NCBI GenBank assembly: GCA_002507205.1
Contig: DAZF01000082.1
Coordinates: forward strand, 2,716-31,984
DNA: 29,269 bases
Reading direction: 5' to 3'
From: Methanolobus sp. UBA32
GTDB taxonomy: Archaea; Halobacteriota; Methanosarcinia; Methanosarcinales; Methanosarcinaceae
Shown: positions 15,003 through 23,500 of the stretch, in pieces
Position numbering within the stretch: the first letter of the stretch is position 1
Layout of the letters: the number at the start of each line of letters is the position of its first letter
Program-made: the position numbers and the translations under genes
Notes under the pieces: model-generated
The model's input: the letters and a program-made list of their open reading frames with translations, nothing else
Told to the model about the DNA's origin: nothing
Databases searched by the model: none

Positions 15003-15079
15003 GCTTTCGCATCCCCCTGCCTTAAAGGCTTTGAAACATTTCTCAGTGCATCAGGAACCCCATATACGTTATCAATCAT
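14999..15079 (-). CDS. 26-residue small ORF coupled to ercA-like gene
   Basis: A short frame starts at ATG 15079, five bases after a strong SD-like TGGGGGT (15091-15085), and stops with TGA 14999 overlapping the dehydrogenase ATG (ATGA). The peptide begins MIDNVYGVPDALRN, continues VSKPLRQGDAKA, and has a net charge near zero to slightly positive with no membrane segment and no cysteine. The only good TATA box of the unit (15111-15118) places the transcription start at about 15086-15090, so this frame would be the first to be translated. It could be a real small protein or a leader peptide that couples or tunes translation of the dehydrogenase. I do not recognise the peptide. It lacks the Glu-x3-Tyr pair of PqqA. 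Confidence 0.55.
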   Translation of the reverse strand: MIDNVYGVPDALRNVSKPLRQGDAKA

Positions 15080-15110
15080 GTGATACCCCCATAATATACT
15101 GTGAGGTATA

Positions 15111-15118
15111 ATTATAAA
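15111..15118 (-). promoter_or_regulatory. TATA box of the small ORF-ercA-kinase unit
   Basis: TTTATAAT on the minus strand lies 32 bases before the small ORF start and fits the expected distance to a transcription start just ahead of its SD. Confidence 0.55.
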
Positions 15119-15286
15119 AGTATTATCTTACTGTGACTAATTTGAACAATTATATAGACAGTAGAACAGAAGATTAAATACATACGGAGATAAGCATTAT
15201 AAAATAATTAATAGTGGCTGCAGTTTTATTGAAAATGACCACGATCTTGAATCAAAGAAAACAGAGAATTTAAAATTGAGATCACT
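15119..15286. other. AT-rich intergenic stretch without a gene
   Basis: This lies between the promoter of the small ORF-ercA unit and the thiC terminator. I see no ORF with an SD, no tRNA-like fold and no riboswitch core. It may hold upstream regulatory sites for the ercA unit, but no repeat is convincing. Confidence 0.4.
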
Positions 15287-15327
15287 TAAAAAAATCAAAA
15301 GAAATAAAGTAATGCCAGAGGCATTAC
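15287..15327 (-). terminator. thiC terminator hairpin
   Basis: GTAATGCC (15309-15316) and GGCATTAC (15320-15327) form an eight-pair stem with a three-base loop that includes the thiC stop codon. On the minus strand it is followed by T-rich sequence ending in seven T residues near 15291. Confidence 0.75.
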
Positions 15328-16613
15328 TTGCAGAGGTCGTAGCTCTGGTTTATGATCTTAAGAGCGCAGAAGTCACCGCACATGGTACATGCATCTTCGT
15401 CGCCTGGTGCTCTGCTGTCCCTGGTGCTTCTTGCGAGTTCTGGGTCGAGTGCGAGTTTGTACTGTGCTTCCCAGTCAAGTTTTGCACGTGCTCTACCCAT
15501 TGCAAGGTCAACCTCACGAGCTGTATTTGGGTACTTGACCATGTCACCAACGTGAGCGGCGATCTTTGAGGTCTTGACACCCTCAACAACATCCTGGAGA
15601 TTTGGAAGTGCAAGGTGTTCTGCTGGTGTTACGTAACAGAGGAAGTCACAGCCTGCTGCTGCAGAAGCTGATGCACCGATAGCTGTTACGATATGGTCGC
15701 GACCTGCACCGATGTCTGATACGAGTGGACCGAGCATGTAGAATGGTTTTCCATCACTCATTGCTTTCATGAGCTTGACATTCATCTCTACCTGATCAAG
15801 TGGTACGTGACCTGGGCCTTCTACAATTACCTGAAGGTCGTATTTGTCGTGTGCTATCTGTGCGCATTCGGAGTTGATGATAAGCTCCTGTACCTGTGCT
15901 CTGTCAGTTGCATCTGCTACTGCACCTGCACGCATTCCGTTTCCTGTTGAAAGAGTGACTTCGTGTTCCTTGAGGATCTCACAAAGGTAATCGAACTCTG
16001 CGTAAAGTGGGTTTTCCTTCTCATTGTGCAACATCCATGTGCTCATGAATGCACCGCCACGGGAACAGAGACCACCGTATCTGCCGTGTGCCTTCAGCCT
16101 GTCAAGGACAATGTTGTTGATACCTGTGTGGATAGCCATGAAGTTTGTACCGAGCTTTGCCTGTTCCTCGGTTGCATACCAGAGGTCGTCCTCTGTCATA
16201 TGAACAATGGAACCGTCCCTCTTTGCTGCTGTGATAAATGCCTGATAGAGTGGAACTGAACCTACTGGAAGGGATATTGCGTCACATACAGCTTTCCTGA
16301 TACCAAGGAAGTCTCCACCGGTACCGAGCTCCATAAGAGTGTCTGCACCAGCAGCTTCAGCTGCCTTTGCTTTCTGTACTTCCATATCAAGGTCAACGAT
16401 ATCTGATGATGCACCAATGGATGCGTTTACCTTAGTCGTAAGACCTTCACCTATACCACAGATTTTTATGTCTCTGTATGGAGTCATTGGGATCACGATT
16501 CTTCCTGCCGCAATTCCACGTCTGATAAATTCAGGATCTTTGCCTTCTACCTCAGCAACGATCTTCATCTCTTCTGTGATCTTACCATTTTTTGCATCTG
16601 TTACTATTGTCAT
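15324..16613 (-). CDS. thiC: Phosphomethylpyrimidine synthase ThiC
   Basis: Radical SAM enzyme that rearranges aminoimidazole ribotide to hydroxymethylpyrimidine phosphate for thiamine. The 429 residues match the short archaeal/clostridial form, which lacks the long N-terminal domain of proteobacterial ThiC. The C-terminal cluster motif is C409-TM-C412-GDF-C416, with one residue fewer between the last cysteines than the CX2CX4C of long-form enzymes. I recall CGDFCA-type spacing from other short-form ThiC proteins, so this is not a defect. The conserved blocks GTGGDFLGIRKAV, SRGGAFMSTWML, STGNGMRAGAVADA and EGPGHVPLDQVEMNV are present. It is transcribed alone, with a terminator and a promoter carrying repeats. 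Confidence 0.97.
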   Translation of the reverse strand: MTIVTDAKNGKITEEMKIVAEVEGKDPEFIRRGIAAGRIVIPMTPYRDIKICGIGEGLTTKVNASIGASSDIVDLDMEVQKAKAAEAAGADTLMELGTGGDFLGIRKAVCDAISLPVGSVPLYQAFITAAKRDGSIVHMTEDDLWYATEEQAKLGTNFMAIHTGINNIVLDRLKAHGRYGGLCSRGGAFMSTWMLHNEKENPLYAEFDYLCEILKEHEVTLSTGNGMRAGAVADATDRAQVQELIINSECAQIAHDKYDLQVIVEGPGHVPLDQVEMNVKLMKAMSDGKPFYMLGPLVSDIGAGRDHIVTAIGASASAAAGCDFLCYVTPAEHLALPNLQDVVEGVKTSKIAAHVGDMVKYPNTAREVDLAMGRARAKLDWEAQYKLALDPELARSTRDSRAPGDEDACTMCGDFCALKIINQSYDLCK

Positions 16614-16656
16614 TATTGAACCTCAAACTTTGATGTACCATACAAGAACCAAATCG

Positions 16657-16664
16657 TATATAAT
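16657..16664 (-). promoter_or_regulatory. thiC TATA box
   Basis: ATTATATA on the minus strand places the transcription start near 16635, giving a leader of about 22 bases. That is too short for a TPP riboswitch. Confidence 0.55.
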
Positions 16665-16677
16665 ATTTGTCGAAAAA

Positions 16678-16708
16678 TTAACTTTAGATAAAGTCAAGTT
16701 AACTTTAT
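16678..16708. repeat. Operator-like repeats upstream of thiC
   Basis: TTAACTTTA occurs at 16678-16686 and again at 16699-16707, spaced by 21 bases, or two helical turns. The second copy also forms an inverted repeat, ATAAAGT (16688-16694) with ACTTTAT (16702-16708). The block lies just upstream of the thiC TATA box and is a candidate site for a thiamine-pathway regulator such as archaeal ThiR. The regulator is inferred, not seen. Confidence 0.5.
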
Positions 16709-16909
16709 AGATGTAGTTATTTTATTGAATATTTTGAATAACTGAACACAATATTCAAATAAAAAAAAGATAGAGTTGCCTCTATAAACGAACTGCATAC
16801 ATTCACAGCAAAATATGGTGACAAATAGGTAGTGCAACTAAATTTGTTTTAGAAGGCGATAGAAAAAGCTATTAATACTACAGGTAAAAAACAGGATGAA
16901 ATAAAAGGA
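16709..16909. other. Intergenic region between glycosyltransferase and thiC
   Basis: No gene is evident. TTGAATATT (16725-16733) and AATATTCAA (16750-16758) form a nine-base inverted repeat around a 16-base spacer. On the minus strand, six T residues (16891-16886) shortly after the glycosyltransferase stop could terminate that transcript. Confidence 0.4.
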
Positions 16910-17830
16910 TCACTCTTTTTTCAGTTCACTGATTTTCCTGAGCATACGCATATTTTCCCTGTGCAGGGAAACTACAAGGTCACTCAGCATTCCAAACACG
17001 AACATCTGGAAACCTGCAATGATAAGCAAAGTAGTAAGGATGGTCATGGGAATACGTGTGACTCCATGGAACCATTCAATAACAACGTAAGTTCCGACGA
17101 TCAATCCGGACAAAATAAAAGCTCCGCCAATTATACCAAAATAGAACATGGGGTTATGCATTTTTGCCATTTTGTAAATGGTAGAGCCTATCCTGAAACC
17201 ATCCTTCAGGGGATTCAGCTTGGTAGCACCTTCCGAGTGTCTTGCCAGGTATGTGGTTGGAACTTCAACTACCCTCAGGTCTTTCTTTACGCTCTCAATG
17301 GTTATCTCGGATTCGATTTCAAAACCGCTTTTCTTCAGGTCAAAGGACTTTATAGCCTTTCTGTTAAACGCCCTGTATCCCGTGAGGATATCATCGAGCC
17401 ATACACCGTAGGCCAGACCGAAAAGCTTGTTGATTATCTTGTTTCCTATAAGATTGAGCCTGGTGAATGCTCCTTTCTCATAGTCCACCAGCCTGTTACC
17501 CATGACATGGTCTGCTTTCCCTTCAAGGATAGGAGCAAGGACCGCATGCACATCTTTGGCCAGATTGGTACCGTCCCCATCTGCCATTACGACATAGTCT
17601 TCCTCGATAAGATCAAACGCCTGCTTAATTGCCTGCCCTTTTCCCTTTCCAGTCTGGACTATGACCCGGGCACCTTCGGCTTCCGCTATCTCACGTGTTC
17701 TGTCCTTGCTATTACCATCTATAACAAGTATGTTGTCAAAGCCTTCTGAACGGAAGTCCCTGATAACCGGACCTATGGTAGCCTCTTCGTTAAGAGTAGG
17801 CAACAAAATGCAGACATTCTCGTTTGTCAT
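16910..17830 (-). CDS. GT2 family glycosyltransferase with C-terminal membrane helices (AglJ/DPM1-like)
   Basis: The GT-A domain begins with CILLPTLNEEATIGPVI and contains LVIDGNSKDRT and the metal-binding DGD (D84-D86). The DDILTGYRAFNRKAIKS segment is typical of dolichyl-phosphate sugar synthases. Two membrane helices at about 227-250 and 262-285 precede a basic tail, so it acts at the membrane. Related archaeal enzymes such as haloarchaeal AglJ load the first sugar on dolichyl phosphate for S-layer N-glycosylation; this role is inferred. Length 306 residues. It starts 26 bases after tbp with no SD. Either it is read from the tbp transcript, or a TTTAAG element at the tbp end gives a leaderless mRNA. 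Confidence 0.88.
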   Translation of the reverse strand: MTNENVCILLPTLNEEATIGPVIRDFRSEGFDNILVIDGNSKDRTREIAEAEGARVIVQTGKGKGQAIKQAFDLIEEDYVVMADGDGTNLAKDVHAVLAPILEGKADHVMGNRLVDYEKGAFTRLNLIGNKIINKLFGLAYGVWLDDILTGYRAFNRKAIKSFDLKKSGFEIESEITIESVKKDLRVVEVPTTYLARHSEGATKLNPLKDGFRIGSTIYKMAKMHNPMFYFGIIGGAFILSGLIVGTYVVIEWFHGVTRIPMTILTTLLIIAGFQMFVFGMLSDLVVSLHRENMRMLRKISELKKE

Positions 17831-17856
17831 TTGATAGAAAATAGAAATAATAGGTC

Positions 17857-18408
17857 TTAAAGCAGACCCATGCTGTCAAGCTGCTGTCTTACGACCTCAA
17901 CACCCTGTTCACAGTTCTCAGGGGATTTGCCGCCAGTGACCACAAGCTTTCCTGAACTGAAAATAAGTACAACGACCTTAGGATCATCTATACGGTAAAC
18001 AAGACCAGGGAACTGTTCCGGCTCGTACTCTATATTCTCAAGACCAAGACCAATAGCAATTGCATTGAGGTTCAGTACTGCCTTAAGATCTGCAGATGCC
18101 ACAATATTCTGAACGGTAATTTCAGGGTCCTCTATGGTCTTTATCCCAATACCATTGAGCTTCTTTGCCATGTTACCTATGACAGTGTGAACATCAGCTA
18201 CATTCTTTGCACCGGTACATACTACCTTACCAGAAGTGAATACAAGAAATGCGGCTTTGGGGTCAGTTACACGGTAAACAAGACCAGGGAATTTCTGTTT
18301 GTTATATTCCGCACCCTCAAATTCAGCTTCTATCTTTGTAAGATCGAACTCCTCGGCAAGCTTGGTAGATGCAACCACATTTTCAATTTTGATGTTGTAA
18401 TCTGACAT
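17857..18408 (-). CDS. tbp: TATA-box-binding protein TBP
   Basis: General transcription factor that bends the TATA box and recruits TFB. The two imperfect direct repeats of the saddle are obvious: [12 protein letters not shown] ... [30 protein letters not shown], then [12 protein letters not shown] ... [30 protein letters not shown]. Length is 183 residues, standard for archaea. The SD GAGGAT is six bases before the ATG. Two TATA boxes lie upstream and two TATA-like repeats lie between the predicted start and the SD, which suggests autoregulation. Confidence 0.98.
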   Translation of the reverse strand: MSDYNIKIENVVASTKLAEEFDLTKIEAEFEGAEYNKQKFPGLVYRVTDPKAAFLVFTSGKVVCTGAKNVADVHTVIGNMAKKLNGIGIKTIEDPEITVQNIVASADLKAVLNLNAIAIGLGLENIEYEPEQFPGLVYRIDDPKVVVLIFSSGKLVVTGGKSPENCEQGVEVVRQQLDSMGLL

Positions 18409-18422
18409 AGTATAATCCTCAT

Positions 18423-18498
18423 ATTTAAAGCATTTAAAGCGGGTTGTTTATATTCAACAATTCAATATATAAAGTTATACCCTCTTGTTTATATAAGT
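18423..18498 (-). promoter_or_regulatory. tbp promoter: two TATA boxes and tandem TATA-like repeats
   Basis: On the minus strand, ACTTATATAAAC (18498-18487) and CTTTATATATTG (18474-18463) are both good TATA boxes, with starts near 18467 and 18443. A perfect tandem copy of GCTTTAAAT (18440-18432 and 18431-18423) lies downstream of both starts and before the SD. Confidence 0.55.
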
Positions 18499-18558
18499 AT
18501 TTAAAGACATCATAAAACTCCACTTTTTTGATGCATTTTTCAATAAAACAGCTTATTT

Positions 18559-19665
18559 TCAACTGTCTTCAAACTTCTTAAGTCCGTTTATAACAGCCTC
18601 ATACTTGTTGCAAACCCTTTCCAGCAAGTCACCATCCATAGCCTTATGTGTGGGTATAAGAATGTCAGCGCCTTCAGAAACTTCAACACCTTCCGTTGAT
18701 GTGCCATAATCAGGAGCTATCACAATTCCCGTGGATGATACACCCAGACGCAGGTCACTGACGATGCGTGCAACCATCTCGGTGGCAGGCCGGACTTTCT
18801 TGCTTATGACAAGAGCCTTTGAAACATAGCGTCCCTTGAGATCATTTATTGCCTCAATGTTTGATTCGGATCTCTCCTGATCAGCCACATTCTCAAGAAG
18901 CCTGATAGAATCAATGAGGTCATCAAATGTGGTCGAACTAACCTCTATTATCTCCCCGTCATAGTATTTACTGACTTTTTCAAGGTAGCCTCTGGAGATA
19001 ACCAGTTTATACACATCTTCAAGCTCATCCAGTTCTTCTTCAGTCGGGTCATATGCATTGATGACCTTATAGTCCCTGATGCCACACATCTCCATAAGGG
19101 ATTCGTACATGGGAGTAACACCAATAAATCTCCTTCCAAGCCACTTGTTAAGACCACTCTGCCCGCTTTGAAGACGTGAAAGTTCTACTATCTTCTTTTT
19201 CACAAGGTCAGGATCATTGGATTCAAGACCGAAGTAATCAGCAAACAGAGAAGTGGTGCGAAGCAATTTTGTTCTTCCGTGCGGCACAGCCTCAACAAAA
19301 CCCCTATCCTTCAGTTCCCTTATGTGATCATAAGCAGAGTTGCCCCTCATGTCCACAAGATCCGACTGGATAAGCGGCTGATGATATGCGATCATTGAAA
19401 GCGTACGCAGCATGGGCGCGCTCAGTTCCTTTGGAGCAAGTGGCCTCACCACATCAGTATATTTTGGTTTCACCTGCATAACGTAACGTTCACCAAGATC
19501 TATTATCTCAATACCCGTTTCCCTGGAAGAATATTCCTTTACAAGATCAAGCGCAACAGAAATAACATGTTTCTTTGGCTTGCCTATCAGTTTTCCAAGG
19601 GTTAGTGCATCAAGTGCCCCTCCGGCAGCAAAAAGGGCTGCCTCCATAACTTCCCGGTCACTCAT
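18559..19665 (-). CDS. scpB: Segregation and condensation protein ScpB, C-terminally extended
   Basis: Kite-type dimeric winged-helix subunit of the SMC-kleisin complex. The ScpB core is visible: MEAALFAAGGALDALTLGKLIG, then PMLRTLSMIAYHQPLIQSDLVDMRGNSAYDHIRELKDRGFVE. From ATG 19665 the protein has 368 residues, against about 180-200 for usual ScpB. The last 185 residues or so are an extension with no fold I recognise. The frame opens at GTG 19677, but that codon lies within the apparent SD GGGGTG (19682-19677), so ATG 19665, 11 bases after the SD, is preferred. It starts 17 bases after scpA. Normal codon use and lack of internal stops argue that the extension is genuine. Confidence 0.9.
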   Translation of the reverse strand: MSDREVMEAALFAAGGALDALTLGKLIGKPKKHVISVALDLVKEYSSRETGIEIIDLGERYVMQVKPKYTDVVRPLAPKELSAPMLRTLSMIAYHQPLIQSDLVDMRGNSAYDHIRELKDRGFVEAVPHGRTKLLRTTSLFADYFGLESNDPDLVKKKIVELSRLQSGQSGLNKWLGRRFIGVTPMYESLMEMCGIRDYKVINAYDPTEEELDELEDVYKLVISRGYLEKVSKYYDGEIIEVSSTTFDDLIDSIRLLENVADQERSESNIEAINDLKGRYVSKALVISKKVRPATEMVARIVSDLRLGVSSTGIVIAPDYGTSTEGVEVSEGADILIPTHKAMDGDLLERVCNKYEAVINGLKKFEDS

Positions 19666-19682
19666 AACTGTAAACACACCCC

Positions 19683-20516
19683 TTAAACAGCCTCATAAGC
19701 GGCCCTGGCAGGATAAACATACAATTCCCCGAATAGCTCTTCCTGCGTCAGCCATACCTGTTTTTCAGTTGCAAGGAAAAGCAATGAAACATAAGTCATA
19801 ATATTCTCAGACCTGTCATCGGTCATCAGGTCAGAAAGCGGAACAAATTCATGATCAGTAAAGCATTCTTCTAGCATTGCAGCCATGTCCCTGACACGCC
19901 CAAGTATATCTTCCTCATGGGCAATTCCCAGAACATCATCTGTTGTCACTAATGACCTTTCTTCCAGTTTACGATAAACACTGCGGTCTTTCCTGCGTGT
20001 TTCAACCTTCTCGGCTTTACGCAGCTCAACAATAAGCTCATGAAGCGTAACCGGACGCGTAGCCCTGCGCCGGATCGGTAGTTTTGGAACCGGATATTCG
20101 TCAACCTCATAGAAATCCAATTCATCGTCCATCATCTCAAAGCAGTCATCCTCTTCTTCTTCCATGACGATACCGGTGGATTTCATACGCAGCAGAATCG
20201 CCGCATAGAGAAGTGTCCTGCCGGAGATGCGAAGATCCATCATCTGCATCACTTCAATGCGTTCAAGGAACATATCAGTCACATTGACAAGGTCGATGTC
20301 CCACGGATTGATTGCGCCGTCCTTTGCAAGATTCATGAGGATTTCCACAGGTTCACTAAGTACGTCTTCTGTGAACTCAAGATGGGATTCATCAACACCA
20401 AGTCCCCTTAAAGTCTCAACGAATGCCGGATCAATGGTATACGGTAACGAAACATTAGCTTTCAGCGCAATATCCGCTGCCGGGACCATTTCTATGTCTT
20501 CTGCCATTTCGTTCAA
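19683..20516 (-). CDS. scpA: Segregation and condensation protein ScpA (kleisin)
   Basis: Kleisin that bridges the SMC heads and binds ScpB. The N-terminal helix bundle region (EPVEILMNLAKDGAINPWDIDLVNVTDMFLERI) matches ScpA, as does the LLYAAILLRMKS helix. The C-terminal winged helix is around VSLLFLATEKQVWLTQEELFGELYVYP. A long acidic, then basic linker (EEEEDDCFEMMDDELD; PIRRRATRPVTLHE) separates the domains. Length 277 residues. The start is taken as TTG 20516 because GGGTGTGA (20531-20524) lies seven bases upstream and the TTG overlaps the smc stop (TTGA); ATG 20507 is an alternative without an SD. Overlap with smc and closeness to scpB indicate stoichiometric production of the complex. 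Confidence 0.93.
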   Translation of the reverse strand: MNEMAEDIEMVPAADIALKANVSLPYTIDPAFVETLRGLGVDESHLEFTEDVLSEPVEILMNLAKDGAINPWDIDLVNVTDMFLERIEVMQMMDLRISGRTLLYAAILLRMKSTGIVMEEEEDDCFEMMDDELDFYEVDEYPVPKLPIRRRATRPVTLHELIVELRKAEKVETRRKDRSVYRKLEERSLVTTDDVLGIAHEEDILGRVRDMAAMLEECFTDHEFVPLSDLMTDDRSENIMTYVSLLFLATEKQVWLTQEELFGELYVYPARAAYEAV

Positions 20517-23500
20517 CGTAATTTCACACCCGTAATACTTGTAATGTTATTTTCCTGCATTGCAACTCCAATGGTACGCTCAGCGGCCTCTATCATCGGT
20601 TTTCTGAGAGAGACAACTATGAATTGCGCATTGGCAACTGCCGTTTTAACTCTCTGCGCAACCTTTCCGGCATTGGACCCATCAAGGAACATGTCAATCT
20701 CATCGAATGCATAGAAAGGTGCAGGCCTGTACTGCTGGATAGCGAAAACAAATGACAGGGCAGTAAGACTCTTCTCACCACCGGACATGGCTTCCAGACG
20801 CTGCAGAGTCTTTTCCTTTGGCTGTGCCTTCAGTGTCATGCCACCTGCAAAAGGGTCTTCGTAATTATCGAGAACCAGCTCACCGATACCGTCGGAAAGT
20901 TCGTGGAATATCTCCTTGAAAGGCGCGTTTATACCCTCATAGGTTTCCATGAAAGTATCTTTTTTAAGCTGCTCATATTGTGTGATCCGCTCAAGTATCT
21001 GTTCCCTTTCCGAGGACAGAGTGTCACGCCTTGTAACAAGTTCATCGAGCCTTACCTCGACCTCATCATATTCATCTATTGCACGCATGTTGACAGGTTC
21101 AAGGCGCTCCATTGCCTTCTCGATAGAACCTATTCTTGTGCGTACGGTTTCATAATTAGGAACTTCTTCTGATTCCTCGATGCCACGCCTCTGAATCTCT
21201 TCTGCAAGTTCGACAACCTGCTCCTCAAGAGCATCCTTTGTGGCTTTCAGGGCCATCATCTGTCGATTGCCTTCATCAAATCTGAGCCTTATTTTCTCAA
21301 ACTCTTTCTTCACAGAAACATGCTCTTCATGCAGTTGGGCGCGTTCCTGCTGCAGTTCCTTTAACTTTTCAGCAAGCTCGGTTTCACGCTGCTGTTTTTC
21401 AAGGAGAGAAGCTTCAAGTTCAGTGATCCTGGTCCTGAGGTCAGCCACACGTTGTTTATGGGTAGCTTTCTTTTCATCCATGGATTTGATAAGTTCCCTG
21501 TTCTCCTCGATCTTTGAAGATGCATAATTGCGATCAAGATTAAGCGCATTCAGAGTAGAATCAATATCACGAACACGACCATCCAGACGCCTGATCTCTT
21601 CATCAAGCTGTTCTGCCTGCCTGTTAAGTTCAGGAACTTCAGAACCTTCGAGTTTCTTTTCCAGCACCTCGATGTCCTTTTCAAGTGACTGGACAAGTTC
21701 CTCTTTTTCCTGTTTCTGGACAACGGTCTGGTCCATCTCATCCCTGAGCACCTTACGTGACTCTTCTATCTCTGCAAGTTCCTGGGCCTTTGCTTCAATT
21801 AGCTGGGTAAGACGTTCACTTCTTCCTGAGATCTCTTCAAACTGCATCTGCTTCTTGGAGATCTCCTTGTCATGTTCATGGATCTCACGGTTGACCTGAG
21901 AGATATGCCCTTCTACCTGATCCAGTTTCTTGATGGCATTGCTGCGTCTGGAATCATACTCGGTTATCTTCTCAGCGATCTTTACGAGCTTATCTTTCTC
22001 AGAAGCAGCGAACGAAAGACCGGTATTCTGCTGTTGGGAACCACCAACCATTGCACCGCTCTTTTCAATGACCTCACCTTCAAGAGTAACCATCCGCAGA
22101 CCGCCCATAAGGCGACGGGCATTCGTCAGGGTATCCACAATGAGAGTGTCCCTGAATACATACCAGAAAGCGGCTTCGAATTTCTTATCAAAATCTATAA
22201 GGTCGATTGCATAGCCAACAACCCCATCCCTGTCAGAAAGGTCTTTGTACGGCCTGCGGGATTCCATTTTGTTCAATGGAAGGAATGTAGCCCTGCCACC
22301 CCCTCTTTGCTTAAGGAAAGAAATTGCACGGGCAGCATCTTCGTCATTCTCGACAACAACTGCCTGCATACGTCCACCGGCGGCAATTCCAAGGGCATTG
22401 GAATATTTCTGGTCAACACTGCCGAGTTCTGCTATAGTACCATATATACCCGGTAAACCATGATGTTTTTTCTCATTCATCACCATGTCCACTGCTTTGG
22501 AATACTTGCTGTGGTCCTCTGCCGCGCGGACACGGACCTCTATCCTGGCATAATCATTCTCATACTTGCGAAGCTCGTCTTCAATTTCCTTTACAATGAC
22601 CTTTAACTGAGAACGGTTGAGCTCAAGATCATCAATATCCTTTGTAAGTACATCTATCTTCTCATTGAGCTTCTCTATATCATACTGGACAGAAAGTGTA
22701 TCACTGCCAGATGATTCTGATTTTGATTTGGCATCTGCGATCTCACTCTCAATATCACGGACTTCCGCGGACTTTCGCCTCAGAGAATCAAGCAAGCGGT
22801 CTTCCTGACGCATCAACTCATTTTTCTCATTCTTCAAGGTCTCAAGTTTTGACTTAAGAGTGCTGAGTTCGTCCCTTGTCTGGGCAAATTTTGCATCGAC
22901 ATCTGCGATCTTGCTCTGGAGAAGCATGCGCTCGGTCTTGCGCTCGGACATCTCGGAGAGGATGCTTTCCTTTCTCATTGATTCTTCTGAGATATTGGAA
23001 TCCAGCCCTTCAAGCTTGCCTTTTATCTCATCGATCTCAACAAAGGTTTTCCTTCGCCTTGATTCGACATCCTCCATCTCCTTTTCAGAAAGTTCAATAG
23101 TGTCAACACACCTTGATACTTCACCCCTGATGCCCTCGATATCCTTCTTTATCTGGATCTGCTCATCTTCACCCATTCTCTGGATGGACAGGGTCATTTC
23201 CTCAAGATCCTGTTCAAGCTTCTCCACACTAAGCCTTTTGGCCTCAAGGTCCAGTTCCAGTTTACCAAGAACATCTCCCTTGGCCTGGATATCATCACCA
23301 ACAGATGCGAGTTCCACCTTGGCATCCTTGAGCTTTGCAAGCAGGACAAAGCCCTCGAATTTCATTTTTTCTTCCTTAAGAGATTGATATTTAAGGGCCT
23401 GGTCACGCTCTGTCCTGAGTTTCTCAAGCTGCTGCCCGACCTCTTCGATGATTATGTCTACCCTTTCAACCCGCTCTCGCACGATCTCAAGCTCACTCAG

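Noticed and set aside
15119..15286. tRNA or small RNA gene in the ercA-thiC spacer
   Set aside because: AT-rich sequence with no cloverleaf, no T-arm consensus and no strong promoter-terminator pair.
15409..15421. Loss of one residue in the ThiC cysteine motif as a sign of inactivation
   Set aside because: The CX2CX3C spacing with CGDFCA is, to my recollection, normal for short-form archaeal and clostridial ThiC.
16614..16660. TPP riboswitch upstream of thiC
   Set aside because: No conserved CUGAGA-type core is visible and the predicted leader is only about 22 bases.
16961..17749. 262-residue plus-strand ORF opposite the glycosyltransferase
   Set aside because: Completely antisense to a well-supported gene, no SD or promoter, and no recognisable domain.
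21872..23387. Several plus-strand ORFs of 70-194 residues opposite smc
   Set aside because: Antisense shadows of coiled-coil coding sequence, serine-rich by reverse complement bias.
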